The position numbers were made by a program, and so were the translations under genes. A stretch of DNA of 64,000 nt from Epiperipatus broadwayi (Eukaryota > Onychophora > Udeonychophora > Euonychophora > Peripatidae): contig JAQFVV010000565.1 of assembly GCA_028023455.1 (NCBI GenBank), forward strand, positions 312,001-376,000, written 5' to 3'. Position 1 is the stretch's first letter; each line of letters starts with the position of its first letter. This document shows, piece by piece, positions 32,991 through 43,880 of the stretch. The notes beneath the pieces were generated by a model. The model was not told the origin of the DNA. It saw nothing but the letters and a program-made list of their open reading frames with translations, and did not search any database.

Positions 32991-33655
32991 AGTAAATGTT
33001 AATATGTTGCAGTAAATATTAATATGTTGCAGCTAACAATATGTTGCAGTAAACATCAATATGTTGTGCATCGTGGTAATGCTACAGTAAAGATTAATAT
33101 GTTGCAGTAAATATTAATATGTTGTGGTAAACATTGATATGTTGCAGTAAACATTAATATGTTGTGATAAACATTAATATGTTGCAGTAAACATTATTAT
33201 ATTGCAATAAACATTAATACATTGCAGTAAACCATAATATGTTGCAATAAACATTAATATGTTGCAGTAAACATTAATATGTTGTGATAAACATTGATAT
33301 GTTGCAGTAAACATTAATATGTTGTGATAAACATTAATATGTTGCAGTAAACATTAATATGTTGTGATAAACATTAATATGTTGCAGTAAACATTATTAT
33401 ATTGCAATAAACATTAATACATTGCAGTAAACCATAATATGTTGCAATAAACATTAATATGTTGCAGTAAACATTAATATGTTGTGGTAAACATAAATAT
33501 GCTGCAGTAAACATTAATATGTTGTGATAAACATTAATATGTTGCAGTAAATATTATTATGCTGCAATAAGCATTAATAAGTTGCAGTAAACATTAATAT
33601 GTTGCAATAAACATTAATATGTTGCAGTAAACATTAATATGTTGCACTTAATATG
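32990..33655 (+). repeat. 20-bp minisatellite, about 33 copies with 200-bp higher-order period
   Basis: The unit is ATGTTGCAGTAAACATTAAT. From 33121 to 33640 the register is kept without indels. A distinctive variant block (ACATTATTATATTGCAATAA...ACCATAATAT) occurs at 33191 and again at 33391, so ten units were duplicated as a 200-bp block. The array starts at the 3' end of the SINE dimer. Confidence 0.95.
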
Positions 33656-33944
33656 AGTTGGTTTATAATTAATGCAATTATTTCTGCACTCAAAACTGAT
33701 TAGCTGTTATAAATGATAAAATTAGCACTTATTTAATACTACTCTATGTGTACTACTGTGACCTTTAAACATCCTTTACCTTTTGCTAGTAACTATTGTT
33801 TCATATAAAAATTACAGTCTCTGGATGTTGAAGCCTAATACAATTTGGCTATTCTGTTGCAAGTGTAAGTTTAAAAATATGTGGCCAGTTTGAGAAAAAA
33901 AGACAGTTAATGTTCTTAAACTAAATTAAAAAAGTTACTGAACA
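33656..33944. other. Spacer, nothing recognised
   Basis: No supported feature. Confidence 0.35.
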
Positions 33945-34500
33945 TCTAGTTAATATCACATGATCACCTTCCTCTTATGCCTATGCAAGTTGTTAAAGCA
34001 GTAGAAAATTTTTCCATATAGTAGTGCCACTTAAACCAATAGACAATATAAAACAGGCAAAACTCACTATACATATGCCACACATGGCAAGCTAGAGTAA
34101 TCAATGGATGCCAGAAGGCTTGAAATCCCCATCTAGTGCCTACTCATCCAATATGCCCAGACTAGTTTCTGGCTTGTGGTCTTCATCAGGAAGGAGTCTT
34201 GGATCTAAGAGCACTGCATCCATTGATTACTCTAGCTTGCTGTGTGTGGCAATATATATAGTGAGTTTTGCCTGTTTTAACAACAGTTATACACAAGCAT
34301 AAGATGTGGTGGTCATGTGATGTTTATTGGCTTAATAGATGACATAAGGATATGCCTACTGAACTCTACTTAGTGCATACTTATTCAATATCACAGACTA
34401 GTTTCTAACTTGTGGCTTTCATCAGCGAGGAGCCTTGGATGTGAGAGCACTGCACTTAGATTTTAGGATCTAACACAACTCTCTAATAGTCACTTTTTAC
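33945..34500. repeat. Repeat family R1, foldback copy with flanking pieces
   Basis: The core (about 34050-34280) has matching arms: ACAGGCAAAACTCACTATAC at the left and its complement GTGAGTTTTGCCTGT at the right. Outside the arms, ATCACATGATCACC at about 33956-33969 is mirrored by GTGGTCATGTGATGTTTATT at 34309-34326 or so. Partial R1 sequence (TCACAGACTAGTTTCTAACT) continues to about 34465. Confidence 0.75.
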
Positions 34501-34629
34501 TTTTTTGTTAATTATAAAGCTACGAGTCCAAAATAAAAGCAGAATAATGTTTTCAATCCAAGCTCATTCACTTGTATTGTTTTTGGTTCTTTAATAAGCA
34601 TGGTAACCATCAATCTATTTGCTCAGGAT

Positions 34630-35140
34630 TGTTATTAAATCACTAAACATCACATGATGTTATAACAGACACAAAACTCTTCACACAGTACTGCCATCCA
34701 GTGCAAGCCAGAGTAATTAATGGATGAAAAAAAGTTGTGCTTAAAATCCCTATCTAGTGCCTACTTACCCAATAGTCCCAGACCAGTTTACAGCTTATGG
34801 CCTTCATCAGTGAGGAGTCTTTGATCTGAGAACACTGCACCTGGATTTCTGGATGTAATGACCCTCTTCTATGAACTTTTTTTTCCATATGTCATAGCAT
34901 CAGCCGGGATGCGAACCCACAATCATCTGCAACCAACTACTTGCTTGCATGGCAGCTGCGATACCTCTCGGCTAACAATGCAAGACCTCTTCTATGAACT
35001 TAAAATGAAAACACAATAATATTTTCAATCTAAGCTTATTCACTTGGATAGTTATACAGATCTGTACCCATTCAGTATCAACACATTTTGTTCTTTGATA
35101 GTTTTAACAAGGCTGTAAACCTTAGCAATGAGTGTCTGAA
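34630..35140 (+). repeat. Repeat family R1, long copy interrupted by a SINE
   Basis: Runs from AAACATCACATGATG through the ACAGTACTGCCATCCAGTGC, CCCAGACCAGTTT and GAGAACACTGCACCTGGATT blocks, is split by the S2 SINE at 34879-34985, and resumes with CTTAAAATGAAAACACAATA and AGCTTATTCACTTGGATAGT. It shows the full R1 interior better than the foldback copies. Confidence 0.75.
34863..35001 (-). repeat. tRNA-derived SINE S2 with 16-bp target-site duplication
   Basis: The SINE (34879-34985) is flanked by CCTCTTCTATGAACTT at 34863-34878 and at 34986-35001. On - it has an A box TTAGCCGAGAGGTATCGCAG, a B box GGGTTCGCATCCCG and a short A tail next to the left duplication. This is direct evidence of retroposition into an older R1 repeat. 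Confidence 0.93.
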
Positions 35141-35189
35141 AAAATCGTCACTAGGGACCTCTGTAGGTCTTTAAAACACAGCCACAATC

Positions 35190-35760
35190 ATTCTTTGGCA
35201 AGTATAATGTGGAACCACTAAAACATTCCATGATCACCATTTTTACTGCTAAAATCAGAGTTGCTTCTATTTTAACATATTGTGCAAGCTTAAGATGATG
35301 TGATCATGTGATGTTTCTAATACTAATCCTGGCAAAAGAATGTTGGTGACTGTGGTAATTACAAAAGCACCAAAGGCACCTAAATATATATATATATATA
35401 TATATTGAACTGAGTTCAAATCTGTATAACCATACAAGGGAATAACTTGTATTCAAAGCATTTATTGTGTTTTCAATTTGGGCTCATCATTTTTAGTTAA
35501 CTAAAAATGTAAAAAATAGCTGCTGGAGAATTGCATTAGATTTAAAGGTCTAGGTGCAGTGCCCTCAGATCCAAGGCTCCTCACTGATAAAAGTCATACA
35601 CTAGAAATGTGTCTGGGAATATTGTATAGTTTGGCACGAGATAGGAATTTTCAAGCACAAATCTAGTATCTATTGATTATTGTGGCTTGCACTGGATGAC
35701 CCTTCCATATAGAGACTATCACTACTGTTTTAACACATGTAAGATAGCAACATGGCATTG
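35190..35760 (-). repeat. Repeat family R1, inverted copy
   Basis: On + it reads the R1 blocks in reverse: AGGTGCAGTGCCCTCAGATC, GGCTCCTCACTGATAAAAGT, TCTATTGATTATTGTGGCTT and CCATATAGAGA. A (TA)n run lies at about 35382-35404. Confidence 0.65.
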
Positions 35761-35779
35761 CTATTCCTATAACATTTTA

Positions 35780-36060
35780 AAGTGCTATCATCTCTAGATC
35801 AGAAGTTGTCATCTTTTTACATTTTTGTAGAAAAACTACATTCGAAGTACATGCTAGGATTGAATTTAGATTTAAATTGTGTGAAGACTACTGAAACATT
35901 TGAAAATATTTAAACTGTGTATGATGGGATCCCTTAATTACAAAAATATTTTGCAAGGAATGCATTAAAGACAATGTATGAAGGTATGAAATAGTCCCAC
36001 ATTCTTGTCATACCTCATGATTCAGACACACAAGTCCTTTACCATTTTTGTAGTGATTAG
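35780..36060. repeat. Repeat family R3, partial
   Basis: TCTCTAGATCAGAAGTTGTC through ATTGAATTTAGATTTAAATT and GACAATGTATGAAGGTA parallels 50350-50525 in order. Confidence 0.4.
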
Positions 36061-36067
36061 CTAAACT

Positions 36068-36182
36068 GTCATTTCATTACATGTACACAGATGGAGCCAC
36101 ATGTCATTTCATAACCTAGGCATAGGTGGAGCTACATGCCATTTCATAATATGCATTAATTCATAGGTGGAGTCACATGTAG
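36068..36182 (+). repeat. Three tandem copies of a ~38-bp unit
   Basis: GTCATTTCATTACATGTACA...GATGGAGCCACAT, GTCATTTCATAACCTAGGCA...GGTGGAGCTACAT and GCCATTTCATAATATGCATT...GGTGGAGTCACAT. Confidence 0.8.
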
Positions 36183-36584
36183 ATTAGAAAGATGATTTTT
36201 TATTGGATATTGGTTACATGTGAATTTGTGTATAATTAAAAATATTTAATTTTAGTAATACAAATTAGTAAATGATTTGTTTATGATATTATAGCAGTAC
36301 TAAATTTAGAAATAAAGCTAAAATGAATGAAATAATTATTCTTGAAGGAGTTGTATTTATGGGTTTGAATAGTTTCAAAAACAAATATTAAAATCAGTTA
36401 TCAATTTTATCCATAATTTGTTAAATAAACTTCTAGTTCTTTCACATTTGCTGCAAATTATTGAATTGCTTTTATTTCTGTGGTATAATTGTAATGTAGT
36501 GTTATTTGTGCATTAAATTGGCCAAAACATTTCTAACCTTGGCTAAAGAAAAGATTTATTTTATGTATTTATTTTACATATGGG
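36183..36584. other. AT-rich spacer, nothing recognised
   Basis: No supported feature. Confidence 0.35.
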
Positions 36585-36830
36585 ATTCGAACTCAGACTT
36601 TTACATGACACACAACTCTCAGTGCCATCTTATATTGCTGACCCACTTGATCATACACATCTTCACATGACCCACACCTCTCAGTGCAATCATATATTGC
36701 TAACCCACCTGATCATACACATGTGAAAGTCTGAGCTCGATTCTCATGGTGTATGATCAGGTGATCACCAATATAAGATGGCATTGAGAGTTGTGGGTCA
36801 TGTGAAAGTCTGAGTTCATCCTGCATACAT
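36585..36830. repeat. Foldback copy of repeat R2 with nested repeats
   Basis: GGGATTCGAACTCAGACTTT at the left is mirrored by GAAAGTCTGAGTTCATCC at the right. Two near-direct copies of CACTTGATCATACACAT...CTCTCAGTGC.ATC lie on the left side, and ATAAGATGGCATTGAGAGTT complements them on the right. The B-box-like GATTCGAAC is reversed, i.e. GTTCGAATC on -. Confidence 0.75.
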
Positions 36831-36944
36831 TACATATATAAATGCAGTGTAAGCCAGTACAAGGTATGTATTTACTTTTATTAAATGTAGCTGAGCTTGT
36901 TTTAGGCTTAGAAAAACAAATTCATATCTGCTATCAAAAATATT

Positions 36945-37035
36945 ATTTTTTTCTCATGTGACATAGCATCAGCCAGGAAGTGAACCTACTAACTCAGGAC
37001 AATTGCTTGTAAAGCAGCTATCACACCCATGCTTG
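36945..37035 (-). repeat. tRNA-derived SINE S2, decayed
   Basis: CATGTGACATAGCATCAGCC, AATTGCTTGTAAAGCAGCTA and CATGCTTGACA align with the reversed S2 consensus with many changes. Confidence 0.6.
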
Positions 37036-37499
37036 ACAAAAAAAATTTTGTAGTGTATATTATAATAAATGCAAATATGTAGTATAATTCATTTTTTATA
37101 CATTTTAGCCATGGAAGTAATCAATATATCTCTCTGATCCATACAACCTATGTTGTAATTGTTTTGACTGCAAACTTTGCAGGATTAAAAGTATTCTCAA
37201 AAATATTAAAATAAAATTTATTAATTTATTAATTCTTATTAAAACATCTTTCATTTCTCTTATTCTTTTATTTTTTTTTCAAATCCAAACAATGTTTCAA
37301 ACAAAGACATATCTATCCTTCTTCTAGCAAATTTACTTCATGTTAAGGATCTCTTAACCGCAGGTAAAATTAAAATCTTTGTTTGCCGATTGCTACATTA
37401 GTTCCCTTCTAAGAAAGAATCATAACTAGTAATTATATATTGGATTATTTTAATCTCCTAGAACTAATTGTCAAACATCTTTAAAAAAATTCAATATAT
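37036..37499. other. AT-rich spacer, nothing recognised
   Basis: No supported feature. Confidence 0.35.
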
Positions 37500-38050
37500 A
37501 AACTTTTCAAATGCATTCGACTGTTAATGATAACACACGCATTAGTATATACAACAATATTTCAAGTGATGTTATCCTCATCTCTTTTAGATATTTATTG
37601 CTGATCTGATAAGTGGCGGCACTAATGTGGAAATCAAACCAGGGAATTTAGATTAATGAATACTGACTTTAAGCAGATACCTTAATCAATTAGGCTATTG
37701 TGTCAAAAGCTAATTGAGTAAAGTATCAACTTATATTTGGTATTTATAAATCCAAAGATCCTAAGATTGATCCATATTCTAGTCACATGACTGATCGCAC
37801 CAGTAACATTTGCAGAAGAAAGGAGAATAATGCCATTTGAGAGGTTGTGTTATATAGTATCATTCATTTTTAGCAAAACATCATTGAGTTATTAAAAACA
37901 ATGCAGCCATGTGTATAGGGTGTAATTCCTTTGTGATGAAAATTACATATAAATATTGCACTTGAAGATTGAATAGCAATTTAACAACAATTGAGTGCAT
38001 TTGGAAAAAAGTTTGAACCAAGGTTGAATTTTTCTAAAGACATTTAACAT
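37500..38050. repeat. Inverted head-to-head dimer of SINE S1
   Basis: The left half is reversed (ATGCATTCGACTGTTAATGA, ATTTCAAGTGATGTTATCCT, GTGGAAATCAAACCAGGGAA). The right half is forward (AAAGATCCTAAGATTGATCC, TTGCAGAAGAAAGGAGAATA, ATTGAGTGCATTTGGAAAAA). Confidence 0.75.
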
Positions 38051-38059
38051 TTTTTTAAA

Positions 38060-38590
38060 AAAAGACATATGACTTTATTGCTTGGGAATTCATAAGAAGT
38101 TCAAGCACCCTAGGGGACCCCTGGGGTCTTCTAATTCCAATGCAAATGCTCTACCAACTAGTCCAAACTGTGCAGGGACAAAAAAGGCATATGGTTTTCT
38201 TGCACAGAAGTACATAAGAGGTTTGAGTACCACAATGAGTGTCAGAATTGATCCTGGGATCTCCCAACCCCTCCCCCCACATCAGAAGTTTTACCAACTA
38301 TGCCAAATTGCACACACATGGCTTTATTGCTAAGGAGTTCATAAGAAGTTTGAATACCAGACTTCATGATTACCAAAATCAATCCTGGAATCTCCTGATC
38401 CCAAATTGAACATTTTACCAATCACTCCAAACCATACAGGGCAAAACAAGGCATATGGATTTATTTCTCGGGAATTCATAAAAAGAACATGTGCCAGACC
38501 TGCAAGTGACAGAATCGATTCTGGGACCTCTCAATCCCAAATCCGATGTTCTAACAACTGTTCCAAACCATTCAGGGTATTTAACAATTT
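38060..38590 (-). repeat. Four tandem tRNA-like units, tRNA-Pro-like
   Basis: Units of about 110-145 bp repeat from 38068, 38181, 38326 and 38451. On - each reads as a tRNA-like head: an A-box region (TTTGGACTAGTTGGTAGAGC in the unit nearest 38150), then in the last unit ATTTGGGATTGAGAGGTCCC followed by a B-box-like AGAATCGATTCTG. The TTTGGG...GAGAGGTCCC block resembles the anticodon and variable region of eukaryotic tRNA-Pro. The frames at 38082-38333 and 38406-38633 are by-products. Confidence 0.65.
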
Positions 38591-39114
38591 ATTTTGGTTT
38601 AGTAAAAATTGTCCAGTATATAATTACAAGTAAATAGCCACCACTACTAACTTTCAAACAGACAAGGACCATAACCATCTGTTAGGATATTTTTATTTCC
38701 TCCTACTTTTACACCACCTAGTGTAAAGGGTGTAAGTAAGGATCATGTGATGTTCAGTTGGTAATGTTATTAATTATAACTGATGATAGAAATCAATCAG
38801 GTATCCTCTAAAAAAATAAAATACAACTCAACAATTGATTTTCTCAAATCAACATTCTTCAAAAAGCATTCAAAAATTCATCTTGCATTTTAAATCTGGC
38901 ATAATATTTGCTTTGATTTCAACTTTATCCTATTATTATTCATTAATTAATTGTGCCATCTTTGTCTCATATACAAACATAGTTCTATTTGAAGATTTAG
39001 AAAGCACTGATAGTTTAATTTTAAAAATGGCTTCTTATAATCTTCAATTTTTTTCTCATTAGAACACACACACATATTTCTATATTACAGTGTCTCCCTT
39101 TCTTCTTATATACA
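38591..39114. other. Spacer, nothing recognised
   Basis: A small frame at 38835-39062 (+) has no recognisable motif. Confidence 0.35.
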
Positions 39115-39117
39115 TAG

Positions 39118-39365
39118 TAATTAAAAATATAAGGGATTTGAACTCAGACTTTCAAGCAACTTCAACTATCCATACTATCTCATACCACTGATGCACATAA
39201 CCACACACATGTAGAAAAGATAAATAATCACCAATATATGTATATATGCATTACATGTGTGTGGTCATGTGTAGCAGTAGTATACGATAGTGTGAATAGT
39301 TGAAGGTTGCTCAAAAATCTGAGTTCAAATCCCCTATACTTACAATTAAGTTCCATGTAAAAGAA
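39118..39365. repeat. Foldback copy of repeat R2, arms of about 90 bp
   Basis: AGGGATTTGAACTCAGACTT...CAACTATCCATACTATC...ACCACACACATGTAGAAAAG on the left is mirrored by CATGTGTGTGGTCATGTG...GATAGTGTGAATAGTTGAAG...TCTGAGTTCAAATCCCCT on the right. GAGTTCAAATCCC matches the polymerase III B box well, so each arm ends in a tRNA-like element. Confidence 0.85.
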
Positions 39366-39539
39366 TGCTTGTATTTCAAATCGTACTTAGTGATTAAATA
39401 AATATTGGCAACAAAAAATAGCTTTTGGTAATGTATGAAAAGTCAATATACATTGAAAACACATTTGGAAAAACTCTTTATAACTTCTTGCATGATTTCT
39501 GATTGAAAATTATCATGCACAATTATTAAATGTATTAAA

Positions 39540-39830
39540 CCACTAAACACCATTGATCACCATGCTTACACAAGCTGTTTACACAGAGGCTAAACTCTCC
39601 ATACAGTAGCACCACTCAATGAAAGCCAAAATAATCAATAGGTGCAAGAAGGTATGTGCATAAAATCCCTATGTCACTGATGAAAGCCACAAGCTAGAAA
39701 CTATTCTGAGGATATTGAATGAGAGTAGGCACTAGATAGGCATTTAATGTACAAATGTTCTTTCATCCATTGATTACTCTGGCTTGCATAGAGTGATGCT
39801 TGTATGGAGAGTTTAGCATTTGATCTATTT
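39540..39830. repeat. Repeat family R1, foldback copy
   Basis: CTAAACTCTCCATACAGTAG at the left and GTATGGAGAGTTTAG at the right are complementary; the interior reads the R1 blocks partly forward (to about 39672) then reversed (GTCACTGATGAAAGCCACAA onward). Confidence 0.8.
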
Positions 39831-40799
39831 AAACACGTAATTGGATATTCTGCATCATATTATTAGAATAATCTTAGTCTTACATTAGCTGACCCTGGAA
39901 CAAATAGGTTCAAGCTATTCATCTATATTTTGAAAAAATATTTTCAATTCTATTCACTGATAGTCGTTTTGAAAAAAGTTTCAAAAATAGACTGAAATCT
40001 GCCAAAATTGTAGCAATATAACACAACACTAAATAGATAATGTAAAAATTATAATGGATATTCAGTTTATAAAAAAAAAAAAAAATTACAACAGTTTAAT
40101 AGTATGAAAATAAATAATTTTTTTACTTTAAACTTTTTAATTAACTGTTTATCAAATTACTAAATAAAAACAGTTATATAAAACTAAAAAAAAATTATGA
40201 GTTTAAAAGATAAATTTGAACATTAAAAATATTATTTATTCAAAGTCTGAGAAAAAATTCTATTCACCTGAAACATCCGCCATTAATAAATTTTATACAT
40301 TAATTATAAAAAATGAAATTTTTATTATTCCTTTAAAAAAAATTTAAATCTAAAATTAAAAAAAAAATCTTTTGTTTTTAGAAATTGTGTTTTTAATATC
40401 CTAGTATTTATATATATTTTTTATTATTTATATTTTGTTGTAATAATTCAATTAAAATAAAAAAAAATCTACAATAATTATTTTTAAAATAAATATTTTT
40501 TTTTTCCATAAATTTATTTGCAGCGTATACCTTAGAGAATAAGCTTCCACAGAATTATCGAAGAAAATTTTTAGAGATATGTCTATAATAATTTTTTGTA
40601 ATTATAAATGTTTCTTATTAATAAATCGATTCTATTATTTGTAAGTTAGTAAATATATTGGACTGTTTTTTTTACATTTACTTTTTAAAAAAAGGTGAAC
40701 ATATTATAAATTTTATAAAAATTTAAATATATATATATTCTTTTATTATGAAAATGAGGTTGCCTTGACAACAGATTGAAATTGTTGATTGTTAATGAT
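39831..40799. other. Extremely AT-rich spacer with long A and T runs
   Basis: Homopolymer A/T runs of 7-15 bases dominate. No gene signal. Confidence 0.45.
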
Positions 40800-41025
40800 A
40801 TTGGGATTAAACCACTAAATATCACATTATTACCATTCTTTATGCTTATAGAAGCTGTTTACACAGAGGCTAATGTCTCATACAGTAGCACCACTTAGTG
40901 CAAGCCAGACTAATCAATGGATGTGAGAAGTTTTGTGCATAAAATTCTATCTAGTACCTACTCATCTAATATCTCCAGCCTGCACTAATTGGTGCTACTG
41001 TATGGAGAGTTTAGTATGTGTGATA
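40800..41025. repeat. Repeat family R1, short foldback copy
   Basis: GTCTCATACAGTAGCACCAC...AGTGCAAGCC at the left pairs with GCCTGCACTAATTGGTGCTA...CTGTATGGAGAG at the right. Upstream ATCACATTATTACCATTCTT matches the outer R1 block. Confidence 0.8.
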
Positions 41026-41184
41026 TTGGGATTGTATATGTGTTGACTGGCTTTTAATAATATTTATATGTAGCATGTAACTGAACAATGTAACAGTCTA
41101 TTATTTCTAGGAATATGTGAAAGGTTGTTAACTTTCTTTTGTTAAATCATAAATAAGTAGTGTAGTATTATCTAATACTAAGAA

Positions 41185-41760
41185 ATTGCATTTAGAAGTC
41201 CCTCGAGAGTTTCCAAAAGTAAGCAGAATTTTATAATAAAAACTGTTTGTTTATTTTTAGGTATTATAAATTTAATCTTTCAAGTTATTTTCCATTTGAT
41301 GCAATACATCCGGTCTAAATATGATTTTTCATTTTTCAAAGTAGTCTAGAAACATTTGCGAAGTGTTTTTAATGCCTGAGGCCTTTTTTTGACTCTTTCT
41401 AAGTCTGCAAAAATATTTTTGAGACATGTTTTTTTGAGAGAATAAAAAAAAATTACATAAAATGAGATTGAACAAATATGGCTGATAGCTAAGCTGGTTT
41501 ATGCTGAATTTAATTAAAACATATTTCATACTCAATGCTCTATGCACTGATGCTTTATCTTGGTAGGGCATGCACTTCTCACCTTGCCACAAAAGGGGGT
41601 GTTTACATTTTATGCATCATGTAAACATTTCAGAACTTTCAAATAAAACCCCTGACTGTTACAAACGAATTCTGAGAAAAAAATACCGTTTCAATGAAAA
41701 AAATCAGCATTGTCATGACACTGGACTTCACTCACTATGCATTTTAGGCATTTTATGAAT
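41185..41760 (-). pseudogene. Decayed mariner-like transposase
   Basis: An 87-residue frame (41592 to 41329) aligns in order with mariner C-terminal catalytic sequence: QDKASVHRAL at 11-20, INQLSYQPYLFNLILCNFFLF at 31-51 and a conserved tail ending LDYFEK at 82-87. The usual second catalytic Asp is present (D12), but the third, normally in a CDFFLF motif, reads CNFFLF (N47). Upstream on - (to about 41730) further pieces, GFYLKVLKCLHDA and VHSEF-like text, occur in other frames with stops. Downstream, RPDVLHQMENNLKD (about 41270-41315) extends the match. No terminal inverted repeats were found. The element is dead. Confidence 0.72.
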
Positions 41761-43880
41761 TTGACACTTCCACTCACTTATAAACTGGTGTTTTCTTGAG
41801 ATCAGTTTTCTTGTCATCTGTTTTAAGCATTTCAACATATCCCAACTTTTCAGCCATTACAAAAAGTAAAACGTATGTGAAATACACTTTACAACAAAAT
41901 GTGCTAGGTGGCACTGCAATTTTAGACAGTGATGTCACTTGAAAAATTGATGGCGAAGTGTCCCCACAAGAAGTATTTAGCAGCGGGAGCATATACTACC
42001 ATACACTTGAGAAAATCCAGTTATTTTTGAGTCCCTCCCCCTATGTACAGTTTACCATTTTCATTGATTACTATCTGTTAACATCTGATATTAATTTTTC
42101 TAATATGAAAATATAATAGATATTTCCACATATTTTTATATATGAACATTATTAAAGAAATATTTTATTTTAAATACAGCAAAGTTTAAAAAAACTATAA
42201 ACATTAAAAAATGGGTGGTTACACTGATTAATACTACTAAGTTTAAATAAAGATTTAAAGAAAAGGATTTTCTATTTTAGATTAATTCATTCATTCCCCA
42301 CTCAATTTTGACAACTTCTTAGTGATAGTTTCACTTTGCACTTATAATTATAAAAATATCAACAAAAGTTTTTTGAACTGGCATTTACAAAAGCATTTCT
42401 TTTCAACAAATTAATCTCACTTTAATGTAATTAAGGGTTCATTTGATTTATCTTCTTAAAAACAAATCTTTTCAAATAAAATCTAATTGTAATCATTAAT
42501 ATTTTTTTAAATAAATATTTTACAAATATGTTGCATAAATAATCATAAATGTTTAAACAAACTATGAAAAATATACACTTTCTAAAATAATAGAGGAAAA
42601 GTTCACTATCAAAGACTGAGCACAAAGAATCTACAAAATAGATAGCACTTCTAACTCCTATGGATATCTGATATCTACATGATACTGACACATTTCAGAT
42701 TTTCTAAAGCCAATAAATCAATATCAATTTTAGTTCCAGTTTTTGCCACTAAATGTGTTCAAAATCACCAGAATGCCAATATATGCAGTTGCTAGTGAGT
42801 AAAGAAATGCCAAAAGAAATAGTAAATCCATCAGAACACACTGAATATTTGCAATGGGAAGTGAAACCATGAAGAAAAGTAAATTTCAAAATTGAACATA
42901 ATTTTTTTATGAATATTAAACCACTGTGATAATGTTCAAATTTCACCAGTTTATAGTAATGATACCACTATCAATTTTCAAATACCTTCATTTCATATTA
43001 TTTCTTAAATCTAACAATATATTTTTCAAAATAACATTAGACTGAATTTAGCTTGCATAGTATAAATGTTATGCCCCTTTACTCATGGTGCATTATTGTA
43101 ATGCTCAGAATCATCTACTTCAATAACACACTGCAGAATTCAAACCCAGGAAACGAAACTGAACATTCTAGGATTGCATCCCCAAAATCCCAAGTTCAAA
43201 TCCAAATTCTATACTCCACAGCACCACCTACATGATAATGCATCTGATGCTACTAATAGCATAGTTTCTTGCCAATGCTGGTGGTCAGGGAGAAGCAAGA
43301 GACTCTATATTAAAATGCATCATTAGGTTCACTAATTAATGACTATGGATGGTACAAAATGTATATATAAAAGATGATATAGACTGAGGCAATGGTGTGG
43401 ATCACAGAAAATAAATAAATATATTCAAAATAAGTTAGAAATTTCAATAGGTTTATTTATTTCACAATTAGAAATACAAGCGTTGTCTGGATAAGCCAGA
43501 CTGAGCTGTTAAATTATCAAACTATAAATTTAAAGAAATTTAAATGAAGTGCCATTTACATGTACATTAATGGCTTGTTAATTTATATACTCTCTATGCC
43601 TCAGGTTAATGCAAGATAATATTATAATAATGTGATTAAGCAAAAGTACAGTTAAGTGAAGAAAGACAGGCTTTCAAGAAAAACATACAAGGCCTACAGC
43701 GAATATAATAAATGTTTGCTTAATTCAATTTCATATTTAATATTTGAGAAAAGAACTTATATTGATATCAAGAATAGCGCAGACAAAAACTGACTGAGCT
43801 AGAGGCAAGGAAGTGATTAAGATGCCGGTAATTGAATGAAATATTAACATTTAATATTAAAAGAGATTGGTGGTACCAGT
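41761..43880. other. Region without assigned function
   Basis: Frames on - at 41774-41992, 42431-42691 and 42749-42946 have no recognised motif. The first could be an upstream part of the mariner remnant. Around 43080-43240 there is a stretch of more even composition (CAAGTTCAAATCCAAATTC, B-box-like) that may be a decayed tRNA-like repeat. Confidence 0.35.

Noticed and set aside
32990-33655. CRISPR-like array of short repeats
   Set aside because: Repeats are directly adjacent 20-bp units without unique spacers, in a eukaryotic context.
38082-38633. Two Pro/Ser/Asn-rich frames on +
   Set aside because: They run antisense through tRNA-like repeat units.
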